Shown one piece after another: positions 40,248-49,533 of a stretch of DNA of 64,000 bases (within the stretch, counting starts at the first letter, position 1; every line of letters starts with the position of its first letter). This DNA comes from Tolumonas lignilytica (GTDB lineage Bacteria; Pseudomonadota; Gammaproteobacteria; Enterobacterales; Aeromonadaceae), in the NCBI RefSeq assembly GCF_000527035.1, contig NZ_AZUK01000001.1:1364001-1428000 (forward strand). Reading direction: 5' to 3'. The notes below the pieces were generated by a model. The model did not search any database. It was not told the origin of the DNA and saw nothing but the letters and a program-made list of their open reading frames with translations. Both the position numbers and the translations under genes were made by a program.

Positions 40248-40709
40248 TTAGCAACCAGTGGTTACTGTTGTGGTAGTTGGTGCCGCCGTAGAAGTGGCAG
40301 GTGAATAGGTCACACCACACGTTGCACTGGCACCTGAAGTCATGCCAGCCGGTGTAAGGATATAGCTGCTGCCAGTGGCAACACCGGTCCATTCAGCTGC
40401 AGACGCTTCAATCACATTGGCAATACCTGATGCAGTTGCAGCTGGGTAGCCATAGACCAGATCCACGCCATTTCCATTGACCGTAATGCCCGCAGTTGCA
40501 CTCGAAGCCTTATCTTTGCCTGCAATAATGGCTTTGGAATAGGCCATCGCAGCAGCTGATTGTACTGCCCCTTTCATCGCATTTACGGTGGATGTACGCG
40601 CGTCACCTTGCAAATTCAAAAACTTCGGCGCAGCCGTCACTGCCAGAATACCCAGAATAACAATCACAATAATCAGTTCTATCAGCGTAAAGCCCGCACT
40701 ACGTTTCAT
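40248..40709 (-). CDS. mshA: Major MSHA pilin MshA
   Basis: A 153-residue type IVa major pilin. The prepilin peptidase site is KRSAG|FTLIELIIVIVILG (Glu5 present), followed by the MSHA-specific APKFLNLQGDARTSTVNAMKG. The C-terminal domain has a Cys pair (SGASATCGVTYS and the final TGC) that should form the disulfide loop, with a Thr/Ala-rich stretch between. The gene has its own upstream region with a perfect palindrome, which suggests a separate strong promoter. Confidence 0.92.
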   Translation of the reverse strand: MKRSAGFTLIELIIVIVILGILAVTAAPKFLNLQGDARTSTVNAMKGAVQSAAAMAYSKAIIAGKDKASSATAGITVNGNGVDLVYGYPAATASGIANVIEASAAEWTGVATGSSYILTPAGMTSGASATCGVTYSPATSTAAPTTTTVTTGC

Positions 40710-40760
40710 ACTTGTTTCCTGTGAGTAAATGAATTGTTTGTTCGTTGCCAGCCAATCACA

Positions 40761-40774
40761 ATGCAGGCCTGCAT
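40761..40774. promoter_or_regulatory. Perfect 14-bp palindrome upstream of mshA
   Basis: ATGCAGGCCTGCAT is its own reverse complement and sits about 50 bases before the mshA ATG, in the only sizeable gap (40710-40832) inside the pilus genes. It could be an operator for the major pilin promoter. No regulator is assigned. Confidence 0.45.
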
Positions 40775-40832
40775 CTATGATAATTGACTGTTTCTTATGC
40801 GTAAATTGATAGTTCGGTAAGGATATGAAAAA

Positions 40833-41279
40833 TCACTGTTCTATCGCAGAAAACGTAATCCGCTCGTGCAGATAGTCATATTCCAGACGGGCTTTTTCTG
40901 TCTGGTAACGACACCCTGTCGCTAAGGGCTGGATCTGCTGAATCAAAGGGGACGGTGCTTCCGCCAAAAGAACCTGCCACAACACGCGGCAATCCTCGCT
41001 CGTTCCGGCCATAGGCCAGCCAGAGGCCGACATCGACAACCCCTGGCCCTCCAGCTTCCAGTGAGCCGGCTTTTGTTGCATCCGCCACTGTTGTTGCAAG
41101 ATCGGCAGGTGTTCCTGCCAGAGCTGGGTGCGCATCTTCAATGCCAGTGAAATCGCCTCTTGCTGCCGTTGCTGGGCAAACCAGAGCAGACTGCTCATCA
41201 ACCCCAGAATCACACAGGCAGTGATCAGTAAACGGAATACGCCCCTCAGTCGACGATCCGCATCCGTCTGGGCGCTCAT
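40833..41279 (-). CDS. mshF: MSHA biogenesis protein MshF
   Basis: A 148-residue protein with an N-terminal membrane helix (LITACVILGLMSSLLWFA) and a small periplasmic domain. It lies directly between mshG and mshA, the place of mshF in Vibrio. The sequence itself is weakly conserved, so the assignment rests partly on position. Confidence 0.72.
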   Translation of the reverse strand: MSAQTDADRRLRGVFRLLITACVILGLMSSLLWFAQQRQQEAISLALKMRTQLWQEHLPILQQQWRMQQKPAHWKLEGQGLSMSASGWPMAGTSEDCRVLWQVLLAEAPSPLIQQIQPLATGCRYQTEKARLEYDYLHERITFSAIEQ

Positions 41280-42506
41280 TTAGCGCCCCTTGAATACACG
41301 CATCATGTCCCACATTGGCGTAAAGATCCCCAGTGCCAGAATCAGCACCATGACCGCGACCAGGACAATCAAGATCGGCTCGATTTTCGCGGTGAGTGTT
41401 TTAAGATCGTAATCGACCTCCCGCTCATAATATTCCGCCGCTTCCTGGATCATTTGATCGACCATGCCGGTCTCTTCACCCACCGCAATCATCTGCATGA
41501 CCAGTGGTGTGAACAACTGGCTGCCGGAGGCTGTACGAAGCAAACTTTCACCCCGTTCCACCCCAGAGCGCATTTCGCGGACATACTGGGCAATAAAGAC
41601 GTTGTCCACTGCATCGGCGACCAGACTTAGTGCCTGATTGATGGGGATGCCAGAACGCAACATCATGGCAAAGCTGCGACAAAAACGGGCCATCAGTGAG
41701 CGCAGCAGGATGGAACCGACAATGGGAAGGCGCAATTGAATTCGATGCCAGAACATCTTGCCCTGAGGGGTGTTTAGCCAGCGCCGAATTCCGAATATAC
41801 TCAGTGCAGATCCCAGCAGCAGCAGCGGCCAATAACTGACAAAAAAATGGGAGGTCGCCAACAAGACCTTGGTTGCCCACGGCAGCTCTGCACCGAAGCG
41901 GGTGAATATATTGGCAAACGTCGGGATCACAAATATATTCAATATGGTCATGGCGATCGCCAGTGCCATCAAGACAAAACTGGGATAACGCAATGCGGTT
42001 TTGATCCGTTTGCGCGTTTCCATCTCCAGTTCAAAATAACGAGTCAGTTGTAAAAACGCACTTTCCAGATTCCCGGTATTCTCACCCACATGAATAATGG
42101 CAATAAACAGGCTGCTGAAGACAGCCGGATGCGCCTGCATGGAGACGGATATCGGCTTCCCGTTACCCAAATCCTCTTTCAAAGTGGCGAGCGCCCGGCG
42201 CAAAGCCTCACTGCGGGCATTTTCTTCTAGGCCGTGAATCGACCTCAGCAGCGGGATCCCGGCCTTGGTCAGTGCGTACATTTGCCGGGTAAACATCACC
42301 AGCTCTTCCAGCGAGACCTGTTTGGCGAATAAAAGTGACCCACTGAATTGCCAATTTGTCGCCCCCGGTTTTTGCTCGGTCAGTGCCGTCGGCATGATCC
42401 CGCGTCGTAACAGTTGTTCGGCGATGGCGGTTTCACTGGCCCCTTCCAGTTCACCACTGACGGCTTCTCCTTGCTGATTCCGTCCTTTGAAGTGATAACG
42501 CGGCAT
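41280..42506 (-). CDS. mshG: MSHA platform protein MshG (PilC/GspF family)
   Basis: A 408-residue inner-membrane platform protein with two GspF domains. KQVSLEELVMFTRQMYALTKAGIPLL and RSFAMMLRSGIPINQALSLV mark the repeats, with three membrane helices. It couples the MshE ATPase to pilin assembly. It directly abuts mshF and lies two bases after mshE. Confidence 0.92.
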   Translation of the reverse strand: MPRYHFKGRNQQGEAVSGELEGASETAIAEQLLRRGIMPTALTEQKPGATNWQFSGSLLFAKQVSLEELVMFTRQMYALTKAGIPLLRSIHGLEENARSEALRRALATLKEDLGNGKPISVSMQAHPAVFSSLFIAIIHVGENTGNLESAFLQLTRYFELEMETRKRIKTALRYPSFVLMALAIAMTILNIFVIPTFANIFTRFGAELPWATKVLLATSHFFVSYWPLLLLGSALSIFGIRRWLNTPQGKMFWHRIQLRLPIVGSILLRSLMARFCRSFAMMLRSGIPINQALSLVADAVDNVFIAQYVREMRSGVERGESLLRTASGSQLFTPLVMQMIAVGEETGMVDQMIQEAAEYYEREVDYDLKTLTAKIEPILIVLVAVMVLILALGIFTPMWDMMRVFKGR

Positions 42507-42508
42507 CG

Positions 42509-44215
42509 TTACACCACCACTTCCGCAAGCCGCAATACTTCATCCAGCGAGGTGATCCCCTCTTTGGCATAGTCCAGCGCCACATGCACCAAAGGCCGGT
42601 AACCTTTACTCTCCCGCGCAGCACGGGCAAACCCTTCCGCATCATTACTGCGTAATGCATCCATCATCGGTAAATCGAGCTCTAGTAGTTCATACACCCC
42701 GATCCGTCCCTGATAGCCGGTGAAGTTGCAGCTATGGCAGCCCATGCCCTGATGGAACTGGACATCCCTGGCATTGATCTCGGTCAGGTGTTCCAGCCAG
42801 ACATGTTCGCTGGCGTCAGGCTGATAAGGCTGTTTGCATTTCGGGCAGATCCGCCGGACCAGACGTTGTGCCACGATCGCCCGTAACCCGCTGGCTACCA
42901 GATAGCCGGGAGCTTTCATATCGATCAGGCGCAGGGCGCTGGTAATCGCGTCGTTGGTGTGTAAGGTGCTGAGCACCAGATGGCCGGTCAGAGCACCTCG
43001 CAATCCGATTTCGACGGTTTCATCGTCACGCATTTCCCCGACCAGCAAAATATCGGGATCCTGACGCAAGGTGGCGCGTAACACCGTTGAAAATGTCAGC
43101 CCGATCTTCGGGTTAACCTGTACCTGATTGATCCGGGGTAACCGATATTCCACCGGATCTTCCACCGTGATCACTTTACTACCCGGCAGGTTCAGCTCAG
43201 ACAGCGCGCCGTACAAAGTGGTCGTTTTGCCGCTACCGGTCGGGCCGGTTACCAGGATCATGCCATGCGGACGCTGCAACTGACGACGAAAGCGCAGCAG
43301 AATATCCGACGGCATGCCCGTCTGTTCCAACGTCAGTAACCCCGCCGACTGATCCAGCAAACGCATCACCACCGATTCGCCATATTGCACCGGCATCGTC
43401 GACATACGGACATCAATATCATGCCCACGGACTTTGATGTTGAAACGGCCATCCTGTGGCAAACGTTTCTCGGAGATATCCAGCCCGGCCACCAGCTTGA
43501 GGCGCAACACCAGCGCCTGCGCAATACGCACTTCGTTCAGTACGTTTTCCTGCAAGGCACCATCAATACGCTGGCGGATGCGCAGCACTTTTTCGTCCGG
43601 TTCAATGTGAATATCCGAAGCCCGCATTTGCACCGCATCTTCAAACAGGGAGCGCAGCAGCTTGACGACGGTGGCATCACTTTCATTGGTGATGGCATCT
43701 ACCGGGCCAAAATCCAGCTCTGAGGATTCAAATTCCTGATGCAGCTGCTCCGCGAAATTGGCGATCTCCCGCGTACGTCGGTACAGGCGATCAAAAAACT
43801 CCAGCAACTGACTTTCGCGCGCAACGGCCAGTGAGATGTCTCTGGGTTGCAGACGTTCTGCCAGAGCATCCAGTGCCGCCAGATCCGCCGGATCCGACAT
43901 CGCGACAGTGACCGTTTCTGACGTCATGTGTACGGCGAGTGCGCGGTAACGTCGGGCATAGGCCTCCGGTATCAACTGCACTGCCTGCGCGTTGATCGTC
44001 AGCTTGCTCAGATCAAAAAACGGGATATTCAACTGTTGCGCCAGAAACATCAGCAACTGTTCTTCGCCGATAAACCCCAGATCAATCAGGGTGGTGCCCA
44101 ATTTGCGGCCATGCTGTTTCTGCTGCTGCAACGCCAGTTCTAGTTGTTCCGCACTGATGATGTTTTCGGTGACCAGCAGATCGCCCAGACGCATGCGTAA
44201 ACGGGGTTGCGCCAT
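42509..44215 (-). CDS. mshE: MSHA extension ATPase MshE (GspE/PilB family)
   Basis: A 568-residue secretion ATPase. An N-terminal MshEN domain (about 1-150, with LLVTENIISAEQLELAL and GFIGEEQLLMFLAQQL) is known in Vibrio MshE to bind c-di-GMP. It is followed by the Walker A GPTGSGKTTTLYG, the Asp and His boxes, and a tetracysteine zinc site (CPKCKQ...CHSCNFTGYQG). The ATG at 44215 has AGGAG seven bases upstream; the longer frame runs into mshN. Confidence 0.94.
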   Translation of the reverse strand: MAQPRLRMRLGDLLVTENIISAEQLELALQQQKQHGRKLGTTLIDLGFIGEEQLLMFLAQQLNIPFFDLSKLTINAQAVQLIPEAYARRYRALAVHMTSETVTVAMSDPADLAALDALAERLQPRDISLAVARESQLLEFFDRLYRRTREIANFAEQLHQEFESSELDFGPVDAITNESDATVVKLLRSLFEDAVQMRASDIHIEPDEKVLRIRQRIDGALQENVLNEVRIAQALVLRLKLVAGLDISEKRLPQDGRFNIKVRGHDIDVRMSTMPVQYGESVVMRLLDQSAGLLTLEQTGMPSDILLRFRRQLQRPHGMILVTGPTGSGKTTTLYGALSELNLPGSKVITVEDPVEYRLPRINQVQVNPKIGLTFSTVLRATLRQDPDILLVGEMRDDETVEIGLRGALTGHLVLSTLHTNDAITSALRLIDMKAPGYLVASGLRAIVAQRLVRRICPKCKQPYQPDASEHVWLEHLTEINARDVQFHQGMGCHSCNFTGYQGRIGVYELLELDLPMMDALRSNDAEGFARAARESKGYRPLVHVALDYAKEGITSLDEVLRLAEVVV

Positions 44216-44216
44216 A

Positions 44217-45386
44217 TCAGTTCTCCTGTTGGCTGCTGATACGTTGCTGGGCAAAATGGCGGGATGCCGCACTGAGTTGCGTATCCAGCAAAGCTCGACG
44301 ATAGGACTGTCGGGCGTCTGCCTGCAGACCTCTCTGCTCTTGTGTGATCGCCAACCCCAGCCACCAGCGCCCCACCGAGGGCTGAGCCCGGAGCAGCATC
44401 TGGTAGCTATTACCAGCTTCGGTCATCTGGCCCAATTGTTCTGCCAACGCCGCCCGCAACGCGTAAAAATCGAGGTTATTCGCAGCAGAGGGCGAAATGG
44501 CCAACAAGTACTGGAGTGCGGTGGACTTATCGCCCATCGCATTGACCACCTTGGCCGCCAGCAGACGTAAATCCGCATTGGTTGGCATCAGCGCGATGCC
44601 CTGTTTTAAGATCTCATGCGCTGCCGTTAGTTGACTCTCACCGTAGTACAAGGCAGCCAGTTGTTTGCGACTGGTCAGATCCAGTGGATCGTTGGCCAAT
44701 ACCTGCAATAACGCCTGTTGGGCCGCCACGGAATCACGCCGCGCCAATGCCTGTTGATACTTGCGTCGTTCGAGATTGGCAATTTCACCAGGCGATAATT
44801 TTTGTTCCTCGACCTGCATCTCGCCTTGCGGTTCCGCATCGGTATTGACGGCGCCATCATCAGTCTGGGTTTCACGCAAAGCTGAAGGTTCCGGCACAGG
44901 AGATTCCTGAACCGGCTGCACTTCTGTCGGTGCGGGTTGCAGCGGAGCCGCTTTTAACGGTTTTTCGCTGCTGACCGATGCCATATCCGTCGCCGGAACC
45001 GGTAAACGGCGCGGCTGCGATGGTACAACAGGCACTGCCTCCGTGGTGGTCGCTTTCTGTACCGCTACGCCTGTCACGGGCGGAACCGCAGCAACGCTCG
45101 CCGTTACGACCGGTTTAGGCACTGGCGTCGTGGCAACCGCTTGTGACGCCGGTTTGATCGTTTCCGGCGAAGTGGTTCGGCTCACCATACGGAGCGGCGT
45201 TTTCGGGCTGGGATGCAGCCATTGTTGCAGGGGTTGCCACCATAACCAGAGTGATAACGGCAATAGCAACAGCAGACACCAGTACCAGCCCGGCAAGCGA
45301 CGAGATGGCGGATTGTAAACCGGTGCCATGGTGACTTTGGCCGAACTCGTATCCAGATCTTTCAGCATGCGATTAATAATACTCAT
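44217..45386 (-). CDS. mshN: MSHA biogenesis TPR protein MshN
   Basis: A 389-residue protein that starts MSIINRMLKDLDTS. It has one membrane helix (about 36-55), a long Pro/Val/Thr/Ala-rich linker and a C-terminal tetratricopeptide region (QALARRDSVAAQQALLQVLA onward in outline). Its ATG overlaps the mshM stop (ATGA). The longer frame to 45605 is an artefact inside mshM. Confidence 0.88.
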   Translation of the reverse strand: MSIINRMLKDLDTSSAKVTMAPVYNPPSRRLPGWYWCLLLLLPLSLWLWWQPLQQWLHPSPKTPLRMVSRTTSPETIKPASQAVATTPVPKPVVTASVAAVPPVTGVAVQKATTTEAVPVVPSQPRRLPVPATDMASVSSEKPLKAAPLQPAPTEVQPVQESPVPEPSALRETQTDDGAVNTDAEPQGEMQVEEQKLSPGEIANLERRKYQQALARRDSVAAQQALLQVLANDPLDLTSRKQLAALYYGESQLTAAHEILKQGIALMPTNADLRLLAAKVVNAMGDKSTALQYLLAISPSAANNLDFYALRAALAEQLGQMTEAGNSYQMLLRAQPSVGRWWLGLAITQEQRGLQADARQSYRRALLDTQLSAASRHFAQQRISSQQEN

Positions 45387-46270
45387 CCCCAGCGACTCCA
45401 GATCCCCGCCAGTACAACGCCTGTCAATATCAGTACGGTTCCCCATCCCAGCCAGGCGACCGGAGCCGATGCATCTTCCGTATCCTGCGCCGCTCGGAAC
45501 ACATCCCGCCAACGGATCTGACGCTGCTGACGCCCGTAGGCCTGCATCAGGCATTTGTGCGCCAGAATATTGATCAAGCGGGGAATGCCGCGGCTGGCCT
45601 GCCACAACAGGCGCAGGGTCATGCCATGAAAGAGCGGCATCCCCTTATAGCCAGAGACTTGCAGACGATAGGCCAGATAGGCACAGGTTTCTGCCGGTAA
45701 CAACGGCCGCAAACGGTAGGAAAAGGAGATCCGCTGGCGTAACTGGCGCAAATTCGACTGAGCCAGACGTTGATCCAGTTCCGGTTGTCCGAACAGAATC
45801 ACCTGCAGTAGTTTGCTAGATTCAGTTTCCAGATTGCCGAACAGGCGTACCGCTTCCAATGCGGCATCCGATAAGGCTTGCGCCTCATCCAGTAACAGCA
45901 CGACCTGTTTGCCCTGTTGACACAATTCGACCAGACGATGATGGATCGCATCCGTCAGGTTGAGTGTATGGCGGGGCTCTGCAATGCCCAGTTCGGTGGC
46001 CAGCGCCTGACGCAATTCCTCCGCCTCCAGACAAGGATTCGGCAGATAGGCCGCCTGATAATGCTCAGGCAATTCATTCAGAAATTTCCGCAGCAACAAG
46101 GTTTTTCCGGTGCCGACCTCGCCCGTCACCTTGATAAACCCCTCGCCGCTGGTCAAGGCGACCCGCAACACCTGCAACGCCTCTTCATGCGGCGGCAGGC
46201 CATAGTAAAATCCGGTATTCGGGGTCAGGCCGAATGGCATATCACTCAAACCAAAGTGCGTCTGATACAC
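45383..46270 (-). CDS. mshM: MSHA ATPase MshM (ExeA-like AAA protein)
   Basis: A 295-residue protein with an ExeA-type AAA domain: GEVGTGKTLLLRKFL (Walker A), VVLLLDEAQALSD (Walker B) and RGIPRLINILAHKCL. A C-terminal membrane helix (about 268-290) follows. Members of this family help secretin assembly using peptidoglycan contacts. Confidence 0.91.
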   Translation of the reverse strand: MYQTHFGLSDMPFGLTPNTGFYYGLPPHEEALQVLRVALTSGEGFIKVTGEVGTGKTLLLRKFLNELPEHYQAAYLPNPCLEAEELRQALATELGIAEPRHTLNLTDAIHHRLVELCQQGKQVVLLLDEAQALSDAALEAVRLFGNLETESSKLLQVILFGQPELDQRLAQSNLRQLRQRISFSYRLRPLLPAETCAYLAYRLQVSGYKGMPLFHGMTLRLLWQASRGIPRLINILAHKCLMQAYGRQQRQIRWRDVFRAAQDTEDASAPVAWLGWGTVLILTGVVLAGIWSRWG

Positions 46271-46273
46271 GGG

Positions 46274-47926
46274 CTACCTCTGGGCTGGATACCATTTATC
46301 GAGCAATTGCTCCGAGCGCTGTAATTGCTGCTGCCATGTGTCGGCCGTGACCACCTGCGGTTTCAGCATGATGACCAGCTCGGTTTTACTGGTGACATCT
46401 TTCTTGTTGGTAAACAGTTCGCCCACGCCCGGAATATCGCCCAGCCAAGGCACTTTCGTCACCTGTTGCTCTTTATTGGTTCGCATCAGGCCACCGATCA
46501 CGATGATATCACCCGATTTAGCCTGTACCACTGTGTCCGACTCGCGAATATTGCTATAGGCCATCGGCAACGTCACGGTACTGCTGGTGCTATTGCTGCT
46601 AAGACCACTGAGATCAATCTGCTTCTTCTGTTCGGTAATATCGATCACCGACGGGTGCACGTGCAGCAGCACATTGTTGTTGTCATCAATCTGCGGGGTG
46701 ACATCCAGCGCGATGCCAGAGAAAAACGGCGTTAACTGAATATCGGGCGAGGTCGTCGTGGTCGAACTGCTCGACTGGGTCGTGGACGAAATACCAGTGA
46801 CAAAATACTCATCGTTCCCCACTTTGATCACGGCTTTCTGATTGTTGGTAGCGGTCACACGCGGACTGGACAGCGTATTGACGTCACCCTGTGTTTTCAG
46901 CAGATTGACCACGGCATCAAAAGAGCCATTCGTCAGCGTAAATGCAGCCCCCCCGCCCAGAGCAGCCGCAGTGGTATTCGTCGTCGTAGGCAGAGAAACC
47001 AGCGAGCCTGCGGTCATACTGGTTTTTCCGCTCCAGAGATTCAGATTATCCCACTGAACCCCTTGCTCATAACCTTCATTCAGTTTGACTTCGAGGATCT
47101 TGGTTTCCAGGATCACCTGACGTTTCAGGTGCTGTTCAGAGGTTTTCAGAAATTCGCGCACGGCCTTTAATTCGCTCGGCATCGCCTTGACGGTGACCAG
47201 ACCGGCCTGCGGATTGGTCACGACCACCCGCCCCTCACCATTCCCGATCAGGCCCACCAGCGCTTTTTGTAATTCGCCCCAGAGGTCGGAACGGGTATCG
47301 GTATCGATCTGCGTACCATTGGTGCTGGCACTGTTACTATTATTAGATGTGTTGTTATTGGTGGTGGTCGTCGTGCTGCCGGAGCCGATAGATGTGGTGC
47401 CATTGTTATTTCCCGACTGCGAGATGGCGCCGGTGTTAATCGCGGTGCGAGACTGGCCGTTGCGCGTCATCATCAGATAGTCGACGCTGAAGGTCTCGGT
47501 TTTCAACTCGGCCGGATAAACATGCCATATATTCCCGGTGCGGCGGATATCAAAACCATACATATCGGCCACCGTTTGCAGCACCTCCGGCAAGGTCACT
47601 TCGTGCAGATCCAGCGTGATCAGCCCTTCGACACCGGGATGCACCGCGATGCTGTAGCGATCATCCTGCATCAGTGAGGCAAAAAACTCTGGTGCCGGCA
47701 CCTCTTTGGCGGAAACACGGAAGCGTTTTTCATTGACGACCGGAGCCACCGTGTTCGTCGGCAGCGACGATGGCAACAGTTCGGCTTGCACCTCTTCCGG
47801 CACTTGCAGCGCCTGCGCTTTCTGAGCTTGCTGCAAGGTCTGCTTTGCATCCTTCGGCTCGGGGTGGTTATAACTCACACATCCTGCCAGCAGCAGGGCC
47901 AGCGCTAATGATGTTAATTTCAGCAT
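46274..47926 (-). CDS. mshL: MSHA outer-membrane secretin MshL
   Basis: A 550-residue secretin with a lipoprotein signal (LLAGC, lipidated Cys16), a secretin/TonB short N-terminal domain (about 85-140), and a Ser/Thr/Asn-rich linker around residues 170-205 coded by near-repetitive triplets. The secretin core ends in the GGLMRTNKEQQVTKVPWLGDIP signature (in outline). It forms the outer-membrane pore for the pilus. Confidence 0.93.
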   Translation of the reverse strand: MLKLTSLALALLLAGCVSYNHPEPKDAKQTLQQAQKAQALQVPEEVQAELLPSSLPTNTVAPVVNEKRFRVSAKEVPAPEFFASLMQDDRYSIAVHPGVEGLITLDLHEVTLPEVLQTVADMYGFDIRRTGNIWHVYPAELKTETFSVDYLMMTRNGQSRTAINTGAISQSGNNNGTTSIGSGSTTTTTNNNTSNNSNSASTNGTQIDTDTRSDLWGELQKALVGLIGNGEGRVVVTNPQAGLVTVKAMPSELKAVREFLKTSEQHLKRQVILETKILEVKLNEGYEQGVQWDNLNLWSGKTSMTAGSLVSLPTTTNTTAAALGGGAAFTLTNGSFDAVVNLLKTQGDVNTLSSPRVTATNNQKAVIKVGNDEYFVTGISSTTQSSSSTTTTSPDIQLTPFFSGIALDVTPQIDDNNNVLLHVHPSVIDITEQKKQIDLSGLSSNSTSSTVTLPMAYSNIRESDTVVQAKSGDIIVIGGLMRTNKEQQVTKVPWLGDIPGVGELFTNKKDVTSKTELVIMLKPQVVTADTWQQQLQRSEQLLDKWYPAQR

Positions 47927-47932
47927 CCGTTA

Positions 47933-48280
47933 TTAATACCTGACTTTATGTGAAAACAACCGTAGCGTATGACGGATCCCATCCGCCTCCACAACCACAT
48001 GATCAACATAGATCGCTCGTATCCGGTAACGGCCAATGGTTGATCCTTCCTGACAGACCTTGCCATCCAGCACCGCATGCCGTATCCGTTTCCCGTAAAT
48101 AATGCTCTGCAACACCGGCAATTCGGTCGTCGTGCTGGCGAGCGCCTGAGAATTGCCTGACACAATAGAAAATGGCTGTGTCGGATCCGGCAAGCTCTCA
48201 GCCTGTGTCGTCAGACAAACGACGAAGCCAGCCAGTAGAACACAATGTCGCAGGACAAACCGTGACCATCGCTTAACCAC
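47933..48280 (-). CDS. mshK: MSHA biogenesis protein MshK
   Basis: A small periplasmic protein of 115 residues with a signal peptide (VLRHCVLLAGFVVCLTTQAES) and a PilP/GspC-like domain (PDPTQPF, LQSIIYGKRIRHAVLDGK). I choose the GTG at 48280 because TAAGGAG lies seven bases upstream and the start then overlaps the mshJ end. An upstream GTG at 48301 is also in frame. Confidence 0.8.
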   Translation of the reverse strand: MVKRWSRFVLRHCVLLAGFVVCLTTQAESLPDPTQPFSIVSGNSQALASTTTELPVLQSIIYGKRIRHAVLDGKVCQEGSTIGRYRIRAIYVDHVVVEADGIRHTLRLFSHKVRY

Positions 48281-48917
48281 GGATAAACTCCTTACTGTCA
48301 CCGAGGGTATAGAGGATCACCTCCACCGTTCCCAGCGGATATTGGTCGACCTGATAATGCAATGACTGCCAGTAAAAATGCTGTGGCAATGCCTCCAGCA
48401 TCCGCAGATAGTCATAGATATCGGCGTAACGCCCCTGCAATATCAATTTGACACCATGCCGGTAATAATTCACCGCCGATTTTTCCGGCAATAATGGTGT
48501 TGGCTTCAGCGACGTCAGCGACTGCAATTGCAGTTTGCCCGAGCGCACCAGCATGTCCTGCAATGTTCCCGCCATGCGGCTGGCGGGGATCAGACCCACC
48601 GTCTGACTAGCCAGTGCTTTATCCAGTTGCTGCAACCGCAGCGTCATCGCCTGCAATTCCTGACGGATCGCCTGATCCGGATCCTGTTGCAGTCTTGCGT
48701 TCAGAATGTCTCGGGCCGCATTCATCTGTTGCAGTTGAACCTGTTGTTCCACCACTTGCTGTTTCGTTTTCTGCCATTGCATCAATGTCGGTTGCATCCA
48801 CCAGAACCACAGCGGAAATCCAACCATGACCCAACCTACCAGCAGAAATCCAATGCGTTCGCGCGGTGAGCGTTGCATCATTTTTTCTGACAGCACCAGC
48901 CAGTTCAGTTTGCTCAT
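48273..48917 (-). CDS. mshJ: MSHA biogenesis protein MshJ (PilO-like)
   Basis: A 214-residue bitopic protein with one membrane helix (about 22-42), a Gln-rich coiled coil and a PilO/GspM-like C-terminal domain. The ATG at 48917 follows the stop of the PilN-like gene by one base; AGGGAAAT precedes it. Confidence 0.86.
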   Translation of the reverse strand: MSKLNWLVLSEKMMQRSPRERIGFLLVGWVMVGFPLWFWWMQPTLMQWQKTKQQVVEQQVQLQQMNAARDILNARLQQDPDQAIRQELQAMTLRLQQLDKALASQTVGLIPASRMAGTLQDMLVRSGKLQLQSLTSLKPTPLLPEKSAVNYYRHGVKLILQGRYADIYDYLRMLEALPQHFYWQSLHYQVDQYPLGTVEVILYTLGDSKEFIRG

Positions 48918-48918
48918 C

Positions 48919-49533
48919 TTATTTCCCTGTACCTGCCGCAGCGGAAGCATTGGCATCACGGCTTTCCAGACGAAATTGCAATACACCGGATTTTTGCCGT
49001 GTCACATCTAACGCAGAAAACTGCCGCTCCCGCAGCGTTGGATAGACACTGAAATGGCTGAGCCAGACCGGTACCGCATTGTTCGTCGCCGCCTCGCCCT
49101 GCAGACGAAGCTGATTGTTTTCGATAGCAAAAGCGCGCAAGGCGATGCCCGGAGATCGTGCCTGCGCCAGATCATACAGCCAGGCAGCAAATCCTTTGTT
49201 TTGCAGGGTGCCGATTTGACTTAAATGCTGCTGTAATTGTTGCTTGCTGCGGTATTCGTCTTGTCGCATGCTCAGTTCGTGTTGCAACCCGGCGTCGGGA
49301 TGGCGCGCTTCCAATTGGGCATTCAACTGTTTTGTTACCGTATCCACCTGCCGGATCTGTTGCTGCAACCCAGATAGCTGATGGCCACTTTGCAACGCGA
49401 GATACTGTATCGCTCCGCCACCGGCTAACAACAACAGCAGCAAACCACCCCAAGCCCCGACCAGCTGAGATAAACTCAGCCATTGTCGCTGCGGATGCAA
49501 TTCGTCCAGATAGAGATTGATGCGTGTTTTCAT
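48919..49533 (-). CDS. MSHA biogenesis PilN-like protein (second MshI)
   Basis: A 204-residue protein beginning MKTRINLYLDELHPQRQWLS, with one membrane helix (about 25-48), a coiled coil and a small ferredoxin-like domain, the pattern of PilN. In Vibrio-type clusters this gene is annotated as a second mshI. Its ATG overlaps the mshI stop (ATGA). Confidence 0.84.
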   Translation of the reverse strand: MKTRINLYLDELHPQRQWLSLSQLVGAWGGLLLLLLAGGGAIQYLALQSGHQLSGLQQQIRQVDTVTKQLNAQLEARHPDAGLQHELSMRQDEYRSKQQLQQHLSQIGTLQNKGFAAWLYDLAQARSPGIALRAFAIENNQLRLQGEAATNNAVPVWLSHFSVYPTLRERQFSALDVTRQKSGVLQFRLESRDANASAAAGTGK

